64,000 bases of DNA from Odoribacter laneus YIT 12061 (GCF_000243215.1 NZ_JH594598.1:215290-279289); one strand, 5' to 3'. Counted from the stretch's first letter, positions 9,175 through 18,521 are shown. The notes: generated by a model not told the origin, from the letters alone. Numbers and translations are program-made.

Positions 9175-9988
9175 CTTTTTTCAAAAAAATCGAGTCAGAA
9201 TTCTTCTACTCACACATTTTTGACGCAGCGACCTAAAAACAATCCTCAAAATAGAATAAACTAAAAATTCTTTCGCTTCCTCTCTCTGATTTCTTTTTAA
9301 TTCCTAAATTTAAAAACAAAATGAAGCAATGATGAAAGGTTACTTATCCGAAAAAGAGAGAATTCAAGGCAGGAAATACAGCTATGAAGAACAAATTTTG
9401 CACCAATGGAATAAAAAGAGTCCCCGTATTTTTTAAGCATTACTCTTATCTGGGAATTTGCTTTATTATTTGTGGCTTTTCAGAAGCGTTTAAGATTCAA
9501 AGTTTATTATTTTATCCTATTTTTATCTCTTATATAAGACGAAGAAGCAAGCGCCGAATTCTCCAGAAAAAGGAGAGAAATAAAAACTTAAAATAGGAAA
9601 TACCCCTAAAGCCAGTTAGAAAGATAAAGACGAACTTTTAAAATATACTTCTCCCAAAATTCGCTTCTCTTAAAGACTCGAGGAGATTCAGAAAATTCAG
9701 GAATTCATCTGTATAAAGGTTCAAATGCGAATATAATTTAAAACTTATTTATTCGAGGACCATTAACCGATCTTTTTGAAACAGGTTGAAAGTCTCGTCA
9801 ATTTGCTAGATTAAAAATTTTAATCCTGATCTTTTCGTCAGAACTAAAAATATATTCCGCTATAAACTGTTAACCCAGTAGCCGCCAAGCACCAACTATT
9901 ATTTATTGCCTGACATTTGAACGTTTGGCTACCTAAACTTTCCGAAGTATAAGGAAAGGAGAGAGGGATTAAAAAAATAAAGGCAAAA
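9175..9988. other. Gene-poor stretch upstream of tRNA-His
   Basis: About 800 bases of AT-rich sequence. A 70-codon frame at 9384-9596 is present but has no recognisable product or ribosome-binding context, so I do not call it a gene. No RNA gene was recognised. Confidence 0.4.
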
Positions 9989-10019
9989 TTACACATTAGG
10001 GCACGTCCCTAATGTGTAA
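9989..10019 (-). repeat. 31-bp palindromic repeat, copy 4 (overlaps DUF3109 gene end)
   Basis: Perfect palindrome in reverse orientation. Its right arm supplies the last codons (Ile-Thr-His) and the TAG stop of the minus-strand DUF3109 gene, so the repeat reaches into coding sequence. Confidence 0.9.
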
Positions 10020-10593
10020 TGAGGCGACCGGCTTCGTATTCCTGTGCGGCATACTCCAGGTCTTTGTACCATTCTTCTCCGTATTGCGAAATCAAGGCTT
10101 CTTTGAGAAAACGATAGACTGGAATGCCTTCTTTTTCTCCTTTGATACGGGCTTCCCGGCAAACACTCCATTTGTGGTAATTTAAAGCTTCAAACCCCAC
10201 ATATCTGGCAATTCGTATAGGATACAAATGACAGGAAACAGGTTTGCGAAAAGTACTTTTCCCCTCTGTCCAAGCTTTCTCCATAGCGCACCAACAGCAG
10301 CCATCTGCTTCGATCGCAAAAGCACATTCCCGCCCATTTATCAAGGGGGTGGTCCATTCACCATCACAATCTTTCACTGCAAACCCTTGTTGCTCAATAG
10401 CAGCTATCCCCTCCGGCTTCATATAAGTTTTTATCTTTTCGTAATTTTCTTTTATATTCCGGATCTCTTTTTTATGCAAAGGAGCTCCGTAATCTCCCTC
10501 AATGCAACATATACCTTTACATTGACTCAGATCACAACAAAATTTTTTTTCGAAAATATCAAAACTAACTAAAATGTCTCCAATCTGTACCAT
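10009..10593 (-). CDS. DUF3109 family cysteine-rich protein
   Basis: A 194-residue cytoplasmic protein rich in cysteine: FCCDLSQCKGICC near residues 18-30, then CAF, CCWC, SCHLYPIR and CREAR. This pattern is typical of DUF3109, a Bacteroidetes family thought from its cysteines to bind zinc or an iron-sulphur cluster; the function is unknown. The last three residues (ITH) and the TAG stop come from a palindromic repeat, so the ancestral C-terminus may have been different. It lies downstream of gpmI on the same strand but is separated by a strong hairpin and has its own -7 box. Confidence 0.85.
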   Translation of the reverse strand: MVQIGDILVSFDIFEKKFCCDLSQCKGICCIEGDYGAPLHKKEIRNIKENYEKIKTYMKPEGIAAIEQQGFAVKDCDGEWTTPLINGRECAFAIEADGCCWCAMEKAWTEGKSTFRKPVSCHLYPIRIARYVGFEALNYHKWSVCREARIKGEKEGIPVYRFLKEALISQYGEEWYKDLEYAAQEYEAGRLITH

Positions 10594-10620
10594 CCTTTCT
10601 TACTCCATTATAAACGGGAA

Positions 10621-10648
10621 CAAATATAGATAAATTAGCAAAAACAAA
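10621..10648 (-). promoter_or_regulatory. Putative DUF3109 promoter
   Basis: A perfect TATATTTG box (10621-10628) lies 27 bases before the ATG. The nearest TTTG (10645-10648) is 16 bases away, shorter than usual, and touches the hairpin that ends the gpmI transcript. Confidence 0.5.
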
Positions 10649-10675
10649 CAGCGGCTGTACATAACGCCGCTGTTT
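10646..10675. terminator. Bidirectional-looking terminator after gpmI
   Basis: Perfect 10-bp stem AAACAGCGGC / GCCGCTGTTT with a 10-base loop. On the minus strand it is followed by a T-rich tail and sits 30 bases past the gpmI stop. Confidence 0.8.
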
Positions 10676-10704
10676 TATCTTTTTCGGATTTTTCTCCGGA
10701 AAAT

Positions 10705-12225
10705 CTACTGGATCAAGGTCTTCCCCGTCATCTCTGCCGGTTGAGGAATTCCCATTATCTGCAAAATCGTCGGTGCAACGTCGGCTAAAACACCATCTCT
10801 CAATTCTTTTCCTTTTTCAGTCGTCACCCAAATACAAGGTACCGGATTCAGTGAATGAGCCGTATTAGGCGTTCCATCTTCATTCACGGCATGATCGGCA
10901 TTACCATGGTCTGCAATAATCAAGACCTCGTATCCATTGGCCTGAGCAGCTGTTACCACCTTATCCACACAAGCATCTACCGTCTCTACAGCCTTTTGAA
11001 TAGCTTTATAAACTCCCGTATGCCCCACCATATCGCCATTGGCAAAATTCAGACAGACAAAATCCGCCGATTTCAAATTCAGCTGCTCTACCAATTTTTC
11101 GGCCACTTCCGGGGCTGACATTTCCGGTTGCAGATCATAAGTTGCTACTTTAGGAGAGGGAACCAATATCCGGCTCTCTCCTTCAAACTGAGCTTCCCGT
11201 CCTCCGTTGAAAAAGAAAGTAACATGAGCATATTTTTCCGTCTCGGCAATACGCAATTGTTTCATTCCTGCCTTACTTACCACTTCTCCCAACGTATTTT
11301 CCACATTTTCTTTGTTAAATAAAATATGCAATCCTTCAAACTTAGCATCGTAAGGAGTCATACAACAATAATACAAAGGCATGGTTTTCATGCCGTATTC
11401 CGGCATATCTTTCTGTGTCAAAGCGATTGTCAGCTCTTTAGCCCGGTCGTTACGATAATTGAAAAAGATAATCATATCTCCCGGCTGTATTAAGCCGACC
11501 GGTCTCCCGTCGCTGGTCACATGCACAATCGGTTTGATAAACTCATCCGTAATGCCTTCCTGATAGGACTTTCTGATCGCAGTTTCCACATGCTGGGTTT
11601 CAAAACCGGTTCCATACACCAGCATATCGTATGCTTCCCGTATCCGCTCCCAACGGTTATCCCGATCCATAGCGTAATAGCGACCCACTACAGATGCAAT
11701 ACGACCAGCCGAATGGGACATATGTTCTTTCAATTCCTGAATAAATCCCAATCCGCTGTGCGGATCAGTATCCCGGCCATCCATAAAACAATGGACGAAA
11801 GTTTTTGTTATGCCATATTCCTTGGAAATATCACATAATTTCTTCAAATGATCCAGAGAACTGTGAACTCCTCCATCAGATACCAATCCCATAAAATGCA
11901 CTTGTTTGTGATGATCCCGGGCATAAGTGAAAGCTTTTACAATTTCAGGATTCTGCAGAATAGAATTATCCCGACAAGCCTTATTAATCCGTACTAAATC
12001 CTGGAGCACGACCCGTCCGGCACCGATATTCAAATGTCCAACCTCTGAATTACCCATTTGTCCATCCGGTAGACCTACGTTTTCTCCACTAGTGTATAAC
12101 TTGGCATGGGGATACTTCTCCAACAAACTCGTTATAAACGGGGTAGGCGTATTATAGATCGCATTGGAAGCATCCGGTTTACCAATGCCCCAACCGTCTA
12201 ATATCATCAATAATGCTTTTTTCAT
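10705..12225 (-). CDS. gpmI: 2,3-bisphosphoglycerate-independent phosphoglycerate mutase
   Basis: This enzyme interconverts 3- and 2-phosphoglycerate in glycolysis through a phosphoserine intermediate and needs Mn2+. At 506 residues it is the normal family length. Metal-binding Asp10 sits in MILDGWG. The catalytic serine is Ser60 in [17 protein letters not shown], and the DHGNADH metal motif appears near the C-terminus. It seems monocistronic: a hairpin terminator follows and a long AT-rich leader precedes. A TAACTTTG box at 12518-12525 would imply a leader near 290 bases if it is used. Confidence 0.97.
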   Translation of the reverse strand: MKKALLMILDGWGIGKPDASNAIYNTPTPFITSLLEKYPHAKLYTSGENVGLPDGQMGNSEVGHLNIGAGRVVLQDLVRINKACRDNSILQNPEIVKAFTYARDHHKQVHFMGLVSDGGVHSSLDHLKKLCDISKEYGITKTFVHCFMDGRDTDPHSGLGFIQELKEHMSHSAGRIASVVGRYYAMDRDNRWERIREAYDMLVYGTGFETQHVETAIRKSYQEGITDEFIKPIVHVTSDGRPVGLIQPGDMIIFFNYRNDRAKELTIALTQKDMPEYGMKTMPLYYCCMTPYDAKFEGLHILFNKENVENTLGEVVSKAGMKQLRIAETEKYAHVTFFFNGGREAQFEGESRILVPSPKVATYDLQPEMSAPEVAEKLVEQLNLKSADFVCLNFANGDMVGHTGVYKAIQKAVETVDACVDKVVTAAQANGYEVLIIADHGNADHAVNEDGTPNTAHSLNPVPCIWVTTEKGKELRDGVLADVAPTILQIMGIPQPAEMTGKTLIQ

Positions 12226-12660
12226 GTCTTATTTTTTAATTTATTTATTCTTTATTTTTCTTCCACATCTCCCTTTCGTTTGCCTTCTCTTCCTTGTCTT
12301 TAAGAGTTCAAAGATTGTCCATTCAACTTCCGGACAAATACTTTTCTGCCGATCGGGACTAAACTTCCAGTACTGTTTATCAAAAACGATATCGCACGAA
12401 ACAACGGATTCTCAAACGGTTTAAACCAGACATAAAATCTCAGCCTAATTAAACATTTACGTTCTTGAACCTCTAAACTTTTCAAACATTTTATCTTTAT
12501 AAACACATAAAGATTTACAAAGTTAATGGAATATCCTGATTTCCCTGCTGACGGACGAGCAGAATCTTAACTTTTTTACGAAAACGTTTGCCCTAATCCT
12601 TTATTTTATTTTAATATTCTAAATTAATAATAAAAATTTATCGAAAATCGATAAATAAAT
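12226..12660. other. Divergent intergenic region gpmI / DUF2975
   Basis: Non-coding and AT-rich. A minus-strand -7-like box TAACTTTG (12518-12525) could drive gpmI with an unusually long leader. A 68-codon minus frame in that leader starts with GTG and has no recognised product, so it is left uncalled. Confidence 0.4.
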
Positions 12661-12691
12661 ATTGTTTTATTTTAAATTCATTCTATATTTG
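12661..12691 (+). promoter_or_regulatory. Promoter of DUF2975-XRE pair
   Basis: ATTG (12661-12664), 19 bases, then TATATTTG (12684-12691), 29 bases before the DUF2975 start codon. Confidence 0.7.
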
Positions 12692-12720
12692 CACAACGAA
12701 TTATAACAAAATTCTAATTT

Positions 12721-13371
12721 ATGACACCTAAACGAAAAATTATATTACGTTTAAACATCTTATATGCTATATTTTTGGGATTGATTCTTACTTTTCTCAT
12801 CGTTAACTTTACCAGTAATGATTTAAGAGGAAACTCCGAAGATAAAAATTCTTTATTAAACACTTACTATAGCATTCCCATCGTCCCTCTCAGCTCAGCA
12901 TACGATATTCCCATTCAATACAACTCAGACAGTACTTTAAAGATAACGGCCCAAATGAAGGCGGCTCATATAAAAATCCTACATCCCGAGGTCTCTTCTC
13001 AGAAAGTACAAGTCTGGTCATTTATTTTACAACTTTTCAGTGGCACTTGTTATATTGCCATTTGTACCATTCTGTTTGTTGTACTTTTTTCTTTACGTAA
13101 TAGTATCCGGCATGACAATCTTTTTAACCGGGATAACATCAAATTGATTCGTGCCATTGGTATCTTACTTATTGCTTCCTCTTTGCTGGCCAATCTAGCC
13201 TACTATCTGGAAGCGCAATCACTCACCCAATTATTGAAAGATACTTCTCTCCTAATTTCAATCGATATCTATGAATTCGGAGATCTCTTTGCAGGAGTTC
13301 TGATACTTGTAATCGCGGAAATATTCGCCATCGGATATGATCTGTCAGAAGAACAAAAATTAACAATATAA
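12721..13371 (+). CDS. DUF2975 domain membrane protein
   Basis: A 216-residue inner-membrane protein with four predicted transmembrane segments (about residues 12-30, 98-122, 138-160 and 183-207) and an extracytoplasmic loop between the first two. It matches the DUF2975 family. In many bacteria this family is encoded directly before a small XRE-type regulator, as here: the next gene starts 3 bases after this stop. The function is unknown. The fixed pairing suggests a membrane sensor or signalling partner of the regulator. Confidence 0.78.
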   Translation: MTPKRKIILRLNILYAIFLGLILTFLIVNFTSNDLRGNSEDKNSLLNTYYSIPIVPLSSAYDIPIQYNSDSTLKITAQMKAAHIKILHPEVSSQKVQVWSFILQLFSGTCYIAICTILFVVLFSLRNSIRHDNLFNRDNIKLIRAIGILLIASSLLANLAYYLEAQSLTQLLKDTSLLISIDIYEFGDLFAGVLILVIAEIFAIGYDLSEEQKLTI

Positions 13372-13374
13372 ATT

Positions 13375-13605
13375 ATGGCTATTGTAGTAAATATAGATGT
13401 GATGATGGCACGCCGTAAGATGTCTTTGAACGAGCTTTCTGAAAAAGTAGATATTACACCGGCGAATCTCTCTATTCTAAAAAACGGGAAAGCAAAGGCA
13501 ATTCGTTTTTCTACCTTGGAAGCGATATGTCGCGTATTAAACTGTCAGCCGGGAGATATTTTAGAATATATACCAGAAACAAAAGAGGAAACAGACCATT
13601 TATAA
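13375..13605 (+). CDS. Small XRE-family transcriptional regulator (YozG-like)
   Basis: At 76 residues it is little more than one helix-turn-helix: MSLNELSEKVDITPANLSIL followed by KNGKAKAIRFSTLEAICRVL, ending with the CQPGDILEY segment typical of YozG-type regulators. It lies 3 bases after the DUF2975 gene, so the two are co-transcribed and probably work as a pair. Targets cannot be read from the sequence; control of its own operon is the simplest guess. Confidence 0.88.
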   Translation: MAIVVNIDVMMARRKMSLNELSEKVDITPANLSILKNGKAKAIRFSTLEAICRVLNCQPGDILEYIPETKEETDHL

Positions 13606-13630
13606 TTTTATAAACTTTAATAAAGAGAAT

Positions 13631-14941
13631 ATGAAAAAAATTTTAATTATCATCGCGTTATGCTTGCCTTTTCTCGTACAAGCACAATCCGGGAAAATCG
13701 ACTTTGTCGAATACAAACTGGACAACGGATTGCACGTTATTTTGCAAGAAGACCACACTACTCCCAACATTGTAATTTCCTTGATGTACCATGTTGGTTC
13801 TAAAAACGAAGATCCGAATCTAACCGGATTTGCCCATTTTTTTGAACACCTGATGTTTGAGGGCACCCAAAATATCAAAAGACACGAGTACGACAAATAT
13901 GTAATGAATGCCGGAGGGAATTTAAATGCGAATACGTTTTTCGACAGAACTTATTATTATGAATTGCTCCCGTCTAATGAACTGGCCTTAGGATTATGGC
14001 TGGAATCGGAAAGATTATTACACCCGAATATAGAAGCAATTGGGATTAAAACTCAAAAAGATGTCGTTTGTCAGGAAATGGGACAAAGCCGGGACAATCA
14101 GCCTTACGGTCGTTTACTGACGGAAACCCTTAAAAGAGCTTATACGGTACACCCTTACCAACACGATGTGCTCGGCTCGGAAGAACACATCCGGAATGCT
14201 TCCGATCAGGATTTTATTGATTTCCACAAAAAGTTTTATGTACCCAACAATGCAGTCCTGACGATAGCCGGGGATTTTAACATAGCAGAAGCCAAAAAAC
14301 TCGTACACGATTACTTCAACGATATTCCGGCAGGCGCTCCCGTGATACAGCCTCCTATGAATGAACCGGTCAAAACCGCAGAAGTAAGAGACACAGCTTA
14401 CGATAACATTCAGATTCCGGCGATTATTATGGCTTACCATATTCCGGGAATGAAATCCGATGATTTCTATGCTGTCTCCATGCTGAATACGCTGTTATCT
14501 GCAGGAGAAAGTTCCCGCCTTTACTCTACGATCGTAAACGACGAACAACTGGCAATGGAATTGGCCTCTACTCCTCTTCCGCTGGAACATCCGGGCCTTT
14601 CCGTCATATTAGCATTACCGAATATGGGAGTAGATTTACAAAAACTGGAAAATGCCATCGATCAAGAAGTAGAAAAAGTGAAAAAAGAACCGATTTCCGA
14701 TAAAGAGTTACAAAAATTGAAGAACCAGATCGAAAATGAATTGGTCAGCAGTAATTCCACTATAGCCAGTCGGGCTGAAAATCTCGCTACTAGTTATACT
14801 TATTACAACAATACCAATCAGATCAATGAGGAACTAGGGAAATATATGGCTGTAACGAAAGAAGATCTTCAAAAAGCAGCTCAAAAATATTTTACCAAAG
14901 AAAACCGGGTAGTATTATATTATTTACCGAATAAAAAATAA
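13631..14941 (+). CDS. M16 family zinc peptidase (catalytic partner)
   Basis: A 436-residue protein with a Sec signal peptide ending in VQAQ, hence periplasmic. The inverted zinc motif HFFEH occupies residues 69-73 (H69, E72, H73), and the third-ligand region follows near QEMGQSRDN. One half of a two-chain M16 protease, which acts on short unfolded peptides. The paired non-catalytic subunit is encoded 66 bases downstream. It begins 25 bases after the XRE gene, so read-through from that operon is possible. Confidence 0.93.
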   Translation: MKKILIIIALCLPFLVQAQSGKIDFVEYKLDNGLHVILQEDHTTPNIVISLMYHVGSKNEDPNLTGFAHFFEHLMFEGTQNIKRHEYDKYVMNAGGNLNANTFFDRTYYYELLPSNELALGLWLESERLLHPNIEAIGIKTQKDVVCQEMGQSRDNQPYGRLLTETLKRAYTVHPYQHDVLGSEEHIRNASDQDFIDFHKKFYVPNNAVLTIAGDFNIAEAKKLVHDYFNDIPAGAPVIQPPMNEPVKTAEVRDTAYDNIQIPAIIMAYHIPGMKSDDFYAVSMLNTLLSAGESSRLYSTIVNDEQLAMELASTPLPLEHPGLSVILALPNMGVDLQKLENAIDQEVEKVKKEPISDKELQKLKNQIENELVSSNSTIASRAENLATSYTYYNNTNQINEELGKYMAVTKEDLQKAAQKYFTKENRVVLYYLPNKK

Positions 14942-15007
14942 ACTTTCTGATCACAACAGAAAGAAAGTAAAAATAGTTGGAATCAAAATATTGAAAATTA
15001 TAACATA

Positions 15008-17077
15008 ATGAAAAAATTTACTTTTTTACTGATTGCCATTTGTTTTTCATTGTCAATCACTGCACAGGTTGACCGGAGTAAGGCTCCGGAATCGGGTCCT
15101 GCTCCCCGTGTCCATATAGGCGAATATAAAAGCTTTACCTTAGACAATGGATTAAAAGTACTCGTTGTAGAAAACAATAAAATTCCGAAGATTAATTTTA
15201 GTCTGGACATTGTTCGGGATAAAATTCTCGAAAAAGACAAAGCCGGTTACCTGAATATCGCCGGAGAGTTATGGGGAAAAGGAACAGAAAACAGAGCCCC
15301 TAAACAGTTGAACGAAGAGATTGACTTTATAGGAGCCAATTTATATACTTCTTCCGAGTCGGTAACGATCAGCGGTTTATCTAAATACAAAGATCAGATG
15401 ATGGAAATTCTTTCTGATATCGTACTACATCCGACTTTTCCTCAAGAAGAATTCGATAAATTGATCCGGCGCACACAGACAGCACTTAAAACCAGTGAAG
15501 TCAGTCCTCAAGCCATTATGGAGAATATCTACAAAAAAACCTTATTCGGAGACGCTCATCCTTACGGAGACATTGTCACTCCGACAACGATCAATAATAT
15601 AACGGTTGAAGATTGCAAAAATTACTATCAAACTTATATTCATCCCAATCAGGCTATTTTGATCATTGTAGGAGATATTACTCTTCATGAAGCTCAAAAA
15701 CTGGCAGAAAAATATTTAGGCAATTGGAAAGCAGGACAATCTCCAACTTTCACCTACGATGTTCCCAAACAACCCCAGGGACGCCAGGTGGTATTTTCCA
15801 ATAAAGATGCCGCTACACAAGCCAGCATAAACGTGGCTTATCCGATTAATTTCAAAGTAAATAGCCCGGATGCACTGGCAGCAACAGTTATGAATCAGAT
15901 TCTGGGCGGCGGAGGTTTTCAGGCCAAATTATTCAAGAATCTGAGAGAGACAAAAGGTTATACTTACGGAGCGTATTCTTCTTTAAGCAAAAGTGAACTT
16001 GACGGTTCCGGAGCTTTTTCGGCTTCAGCAGAAGTGAAATCCAATATTGCCGACAGTGCTCTCATCGAAATATTCAATGAAATGCAGAATATGGTGATAG
16101 GCAACTACTCTCAGGAAGACCTTGACCGGGTAAAGAAAACCATGGCTGGTTCATTCTCCAGAAGCCTGGAATCACCTTCTACTATCGCTAGCTTTGCTTA
16201 TAACATTGAAAGATTTGGATTACCTAAAGACTATTATACCACCTATCTGGAAAGACTGGATAAAATTACAAAAGAAGATGTCAATGCAGCCATCAAAAAG
16301 TATATTCATCCGGACAATAGTTATATTCTGGTAGTCAATGACCGGGGAGAAAAGAAAAAACTGGAAAAATTAGCCACAGACGGGACAATCACGGAATTGG
16401 ACAATTACGGAGAGCCGTTAACTGTAAGCAACAATGTAGCTCCGAATGTAACCCCTGAAAAGGTTATAGACGCTTACTTGAAAGCCATCGGAGGGATAGA
16501 AAAAATCAAGGGGATCAAAGATATGAGCCTGACATCTGAAATGAACATACAAGGTATGAAGCTGGTAACCGATCAAAAATATCTTTTGGACGGTGCGAAA
16601 CCATTGTATATGATGGAAATGTCCATGAACGGAGCTCCCATGCAAAAAATAGTATTTGACGGAACAAAAGCGTTTCTCAGCGGTGCTGGCGGAAATCAAA
16701 CCTTAGAAGGCGAAAAAGTGGCAGAATTAAAAGATCAGGCTTATCCCGTATTGGAAGCAGAATACACTCAATTAGGCTATCAGCCGACTTTGGAAGGAGT
16801 AGAAAAAGTGAACGGAAAAGAGGCATACAAATTGAAGACGACTTTGGGAAAAGCCGTTACCTACTCTTTCTATGATGTAGAAAACGGTTTGAAAGTAAAA
16901 GCAGTAGGAAGCCAGGACGGTATGACACAAGAAGTTCTTTTTGAAGATTACCAGCCCACAGAATACGGAATTTTAATGCCTCTCCTCTCTAAAACCAGTA
17001 TGCAAGGCATGCCCATAGAGATAAAGACGACCGATATTAAAATTAATACCGGATTAAAAGCTGAAGATTTTAAATAG
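15008..17077 (+). CDS. M16 family protein, non-catalytic subunit with C-terminal extension
   Basis: A 689-residue exported protein (signal peptide ending ITAQ). Residues about 35-460 form an M16 fold, but the HxxEH motif is absent; the aligned segment reads GYLNIAGELWGKG. It should therefore be the non-catalytic partner of the upstream peptidase. The R/Y peptide-binding element TKGYTYGAYSSL is present. Residues about 475-689 are an extra domain with a pattern of beta-strands like LolA or outer-membrane lipoprotein-sorting proteins. This is an inference from pattern only. The extension makes it much longer than the usual 420-residue partner. Confidence 0.88.
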   Translation: MKKFTFLLIAICFSLSITAQVDRSKAPESGPAPRVHIGEYKSFTLDNGLKVLVVENNKIPKINFSLDIVRDKILEKDKAGYLNIAGELWGKGTENRAPKQLNEEIDFIGANLYTSSESVTISGLSKYKDQMMEILSDIVLHPTFPQEEFDKLIRRTQTALKTSEVSPQAIMENIYKKTLFGDAHPYGDIVTPTTINNITVEDCKNYYQTYIHPNQAILIIVGDITLHEAQKLAEKYLGNWKAGQSPTFTYDVPKQPQGRQVVFSNKDAATQASINVAYPINFKVNSPDALAATVMNQILGGGGFQAKLFKNLRETKGYTYGAYSSLSKSELDGSGAFSASAEVKSNIADSALIEIFNEMQNMVIGNYSQEDLDRVKKTMAGSFSRSLESPSTIASFAYNIERFGLPKDYYTTYLERLDKITKEDVNAAIKKYIHPDNSYILVVNDRGEKKKLEKLATDGTITELDNYGEPLTVSNNVAPNVTPEKVIDAYLKAIGGIEKIKGIKDMSLTSEMNIQGMKLVTDQKYLLDGAKPLYMMEMSMNGAPMQKIVFDGTKAFLSGAGGNQTLEGEKVAELKDQAYPVLEAEYTQLGYQPTLEGVEKVNGKEAYKLKTTLGKAVTYSFYDVENGLKVKAVGSQDGMTQEVLFEDYQPTEYGILMPLLSKTSMQGMPIEIKTTDIKINTGLKAEDFK

Positions 17078-17138
17078 GCAAACGGTCAAATCAACGATTT
17101 CAGGCAGGTTATTACATACCTGATAAAATTATCTATTG

Positions 17139-17208
17139 TTTCGCTGATTAACGAACCTACGGTTCTGATGAAAAAATAACAGTCAGGCCTTTCCGTTAAT
17201 CAGCGAAA
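17139..17208 (+). terminator. Large inverted repeat after the M16 pair
   Basis: Perfect 15-bp arms TTTCGCTGATTAACG (17139-17153) and its reverse complement (17194-17208) enclose a 40-base loop. T-rich sequence follows on the plus strand. The long loop is unusual for a terminator. Confidence 0.5.
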
Positions 17209-17256
17209 TTTTATTTCCTTCCGAAGAAAGCATCTGTCAATCCTCAAAAACCCAGT

Positions 17257-17592
17257 TTATCTTAACAAAGAAATCCGCATTCCCTGCCGGCAAGTCAGCG
17301 TTTTCAAATCCGCACCTTCAATAAGGGCAACTCCTTTTGCTTCCCGGTATTCTTGGAGGTATACGCTTTCAATAGCAGGTAATAACGGTTCTCCCGCCTT
17401 ACAGTTGAGGTCCTTCCCCCCTACACATCCGGCAACCAATATTCCCGCATAAAACTCCAGCCCCTGTATTTCCCGAATAAGCCCCCCCGTATCTACCACT
17501 TCCTTTACCTGATCCTGTTCTAAAACGACATAACCATTTTTTATAAGAGGATAACCGGGGAAAAAAAGATAATTGGCGGCTACTTTTCTCAT
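17257..17592 (-). CDS. Amidohydrolase-like protein lacking the catalytic barrel
   Basis: A 111-residue protein. Residues 1-57 read like the N-terminal beta segment of metal-dependent amidohydrolases: a short strand pair, a KNGYVVLEQDQV turn, then EFYAGILVAGCV, where family members continue into an HxH metal site. Residues 84-111 (KGVALIEGADLKTLTCRQG and onward) read like the C-terminal closing strands of the same family. The roughly 250-residue metal-binding barrel and its histidines are absent. It is last in the mlaE-mlaF-DUF4296 operon, overlapping its neighbour by 4 bases. It is either a degenerate remnant or a minimal domain kept for another role. Confidence 0.55.
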   Translation of the reverse strand: MRKVAANYLFFPGYPLIKNGYVVLEQDQVKEVVDTGGLIREIQGLEFYAGILVAGCVGGKDLNCKAGEPLLPAIESVYLQEYREAKGVALIEGADLKTLTCRQGMRISLLR

Positions 17593-18521
17593 TTCTTTTT
17601 AGGAGTCTGTTTTGTTTCTGTATTTTTCTGGATGGGAACGGCTTCCTGCTCCGCTTCTGTAACAGCGGTCTGTTCTGTTGTCAGCTCTATGTTTCGCCGG
17701 AATTCCGAGGCTCGTTCTTCTATAATTGCCCGTTCCGGCCGCACAGCAGATTTATTCAAACGCTGTTCGGTTTTAGAAGAAATATAAGGGCGATACAAAG
17801 TGGTTCCCCAAATTCTTCCTTTACGAAAATGCTGCTTTTTCGACTTATCGGTATCTACCATCTTTACGACTAAACGATTATAAGACGAATCTATATATTG
17901 CGACCAATTATAGAGATGCTGTAAGGTATCGGACAAAACCTTTATCTCCCGAACATGCAAGGTATCCTTATCATCCGGAGTAAGGAAAAAAGCGGTAATA
18001 CGATTATTTTTACCTTTATCTAAGGTATCGAACTTTATAGTCGTGGCAAAACGATACAAACCTGCCTGGAGACTGTCTACCACTATGGTAAAGACAGGAT
18101 GGGCCGTATCCAAAACAATCGTATCCAAGCGGGGAAAATAATTGACAGAATCCCTGGACCTCAATTCATTTAAAACCCGGTTTTTATCCGTGAGCCGTTT
18201 ATTTAAGCTATCGATGACCACGTCATACAATTTCGAAAAAAGGGCTGTCTGGGCAGAATAATAACGCATACAGGAATCAAACTCTGCCCGATCGATCCCG
18301 TATTTCCGGAAAACAGAATTATAATAGGCATAATTTTTCTTTTCATTCTCTGCAGAATACCCTTTGGTTTGGGCAAGTGTTCCATCGGCGACATGCATAT
18401 CAATCAGCAAAGCAATAAATTGCTGTTGGTCCAGAGGAACTTTTTTCTGCGAACAGGCTATAAAAATCAGCAATACACTTCCTAATATCCACATTCCCTT
18501 TATATCGAATAACTTTTTCAT
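17589..18521 (-). CDS. DUF4296 domain lipoprotein
   Basis: A 310-residue lipoprotein (signal peptide with lipobox IFIAC). Residues about 30-110 match DUF4296, a helical Bacteroidetes domain (PLDQQQFIALLIDMHVADG, YYNSVFRKYGI). A beta-rich middle follows, and the tail after about 265 is charged and low-complexity (TEQTAVTEAEQEAVP). Overlaps mlaF upstream and the amidohydrolase-like gene downstream by 4 bases each, so translation is coupled. Position suggests a link to Mla-type lipid transport, but no function is established for the family. Confidence 0.82.
   Translation of the reverse strand: MKKLFDIKGMWILGSVLLIFIACSQKKVPLDQQQFIALLIDMHVADGTLAQTKGYSAENEKKNYAYYNSVFRKYGIDRAEFDSCMRYYSAQTALFSKLYDVVIDSLNKRLTDKNRVLNELRSRDSVNYFPRLDTIVLDTAHPVFTIVVDSLQAGLYRFATTIKFDTLDKGKNNRITAFFLTPDDKDTLHVREIKVLSDTLQHLYNWSQYIDSSYNRLVVKMVDTDKSKKQHFRKGRIWGTTLYRPYISSKTEQRLNKSAVRPERAIIEERASEFRRNIELTTEQTAVTEAEQEAVPIQKNTETKQTPKKK

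Noticed and set aside
9384..9596. 70-codon plus-strand reading frame in the tRNA-His gap
   Set aside because: No recognisable domain, no ribosome-binding or promoter context, and it lies in AT-rich sequence where such frames arise by chance.
8319..10019. CRISPR-like array from three palindromes
   Set aside because: Spacing is irregular (550-1060 bases), copies are in both orientations, and there are no cas genes or regular spacers.
12300..12506. 68-codon GTG-started frame in the gpmI leader
   Set aside because: No recognised product; composition looks random and the start is a GTG without support.
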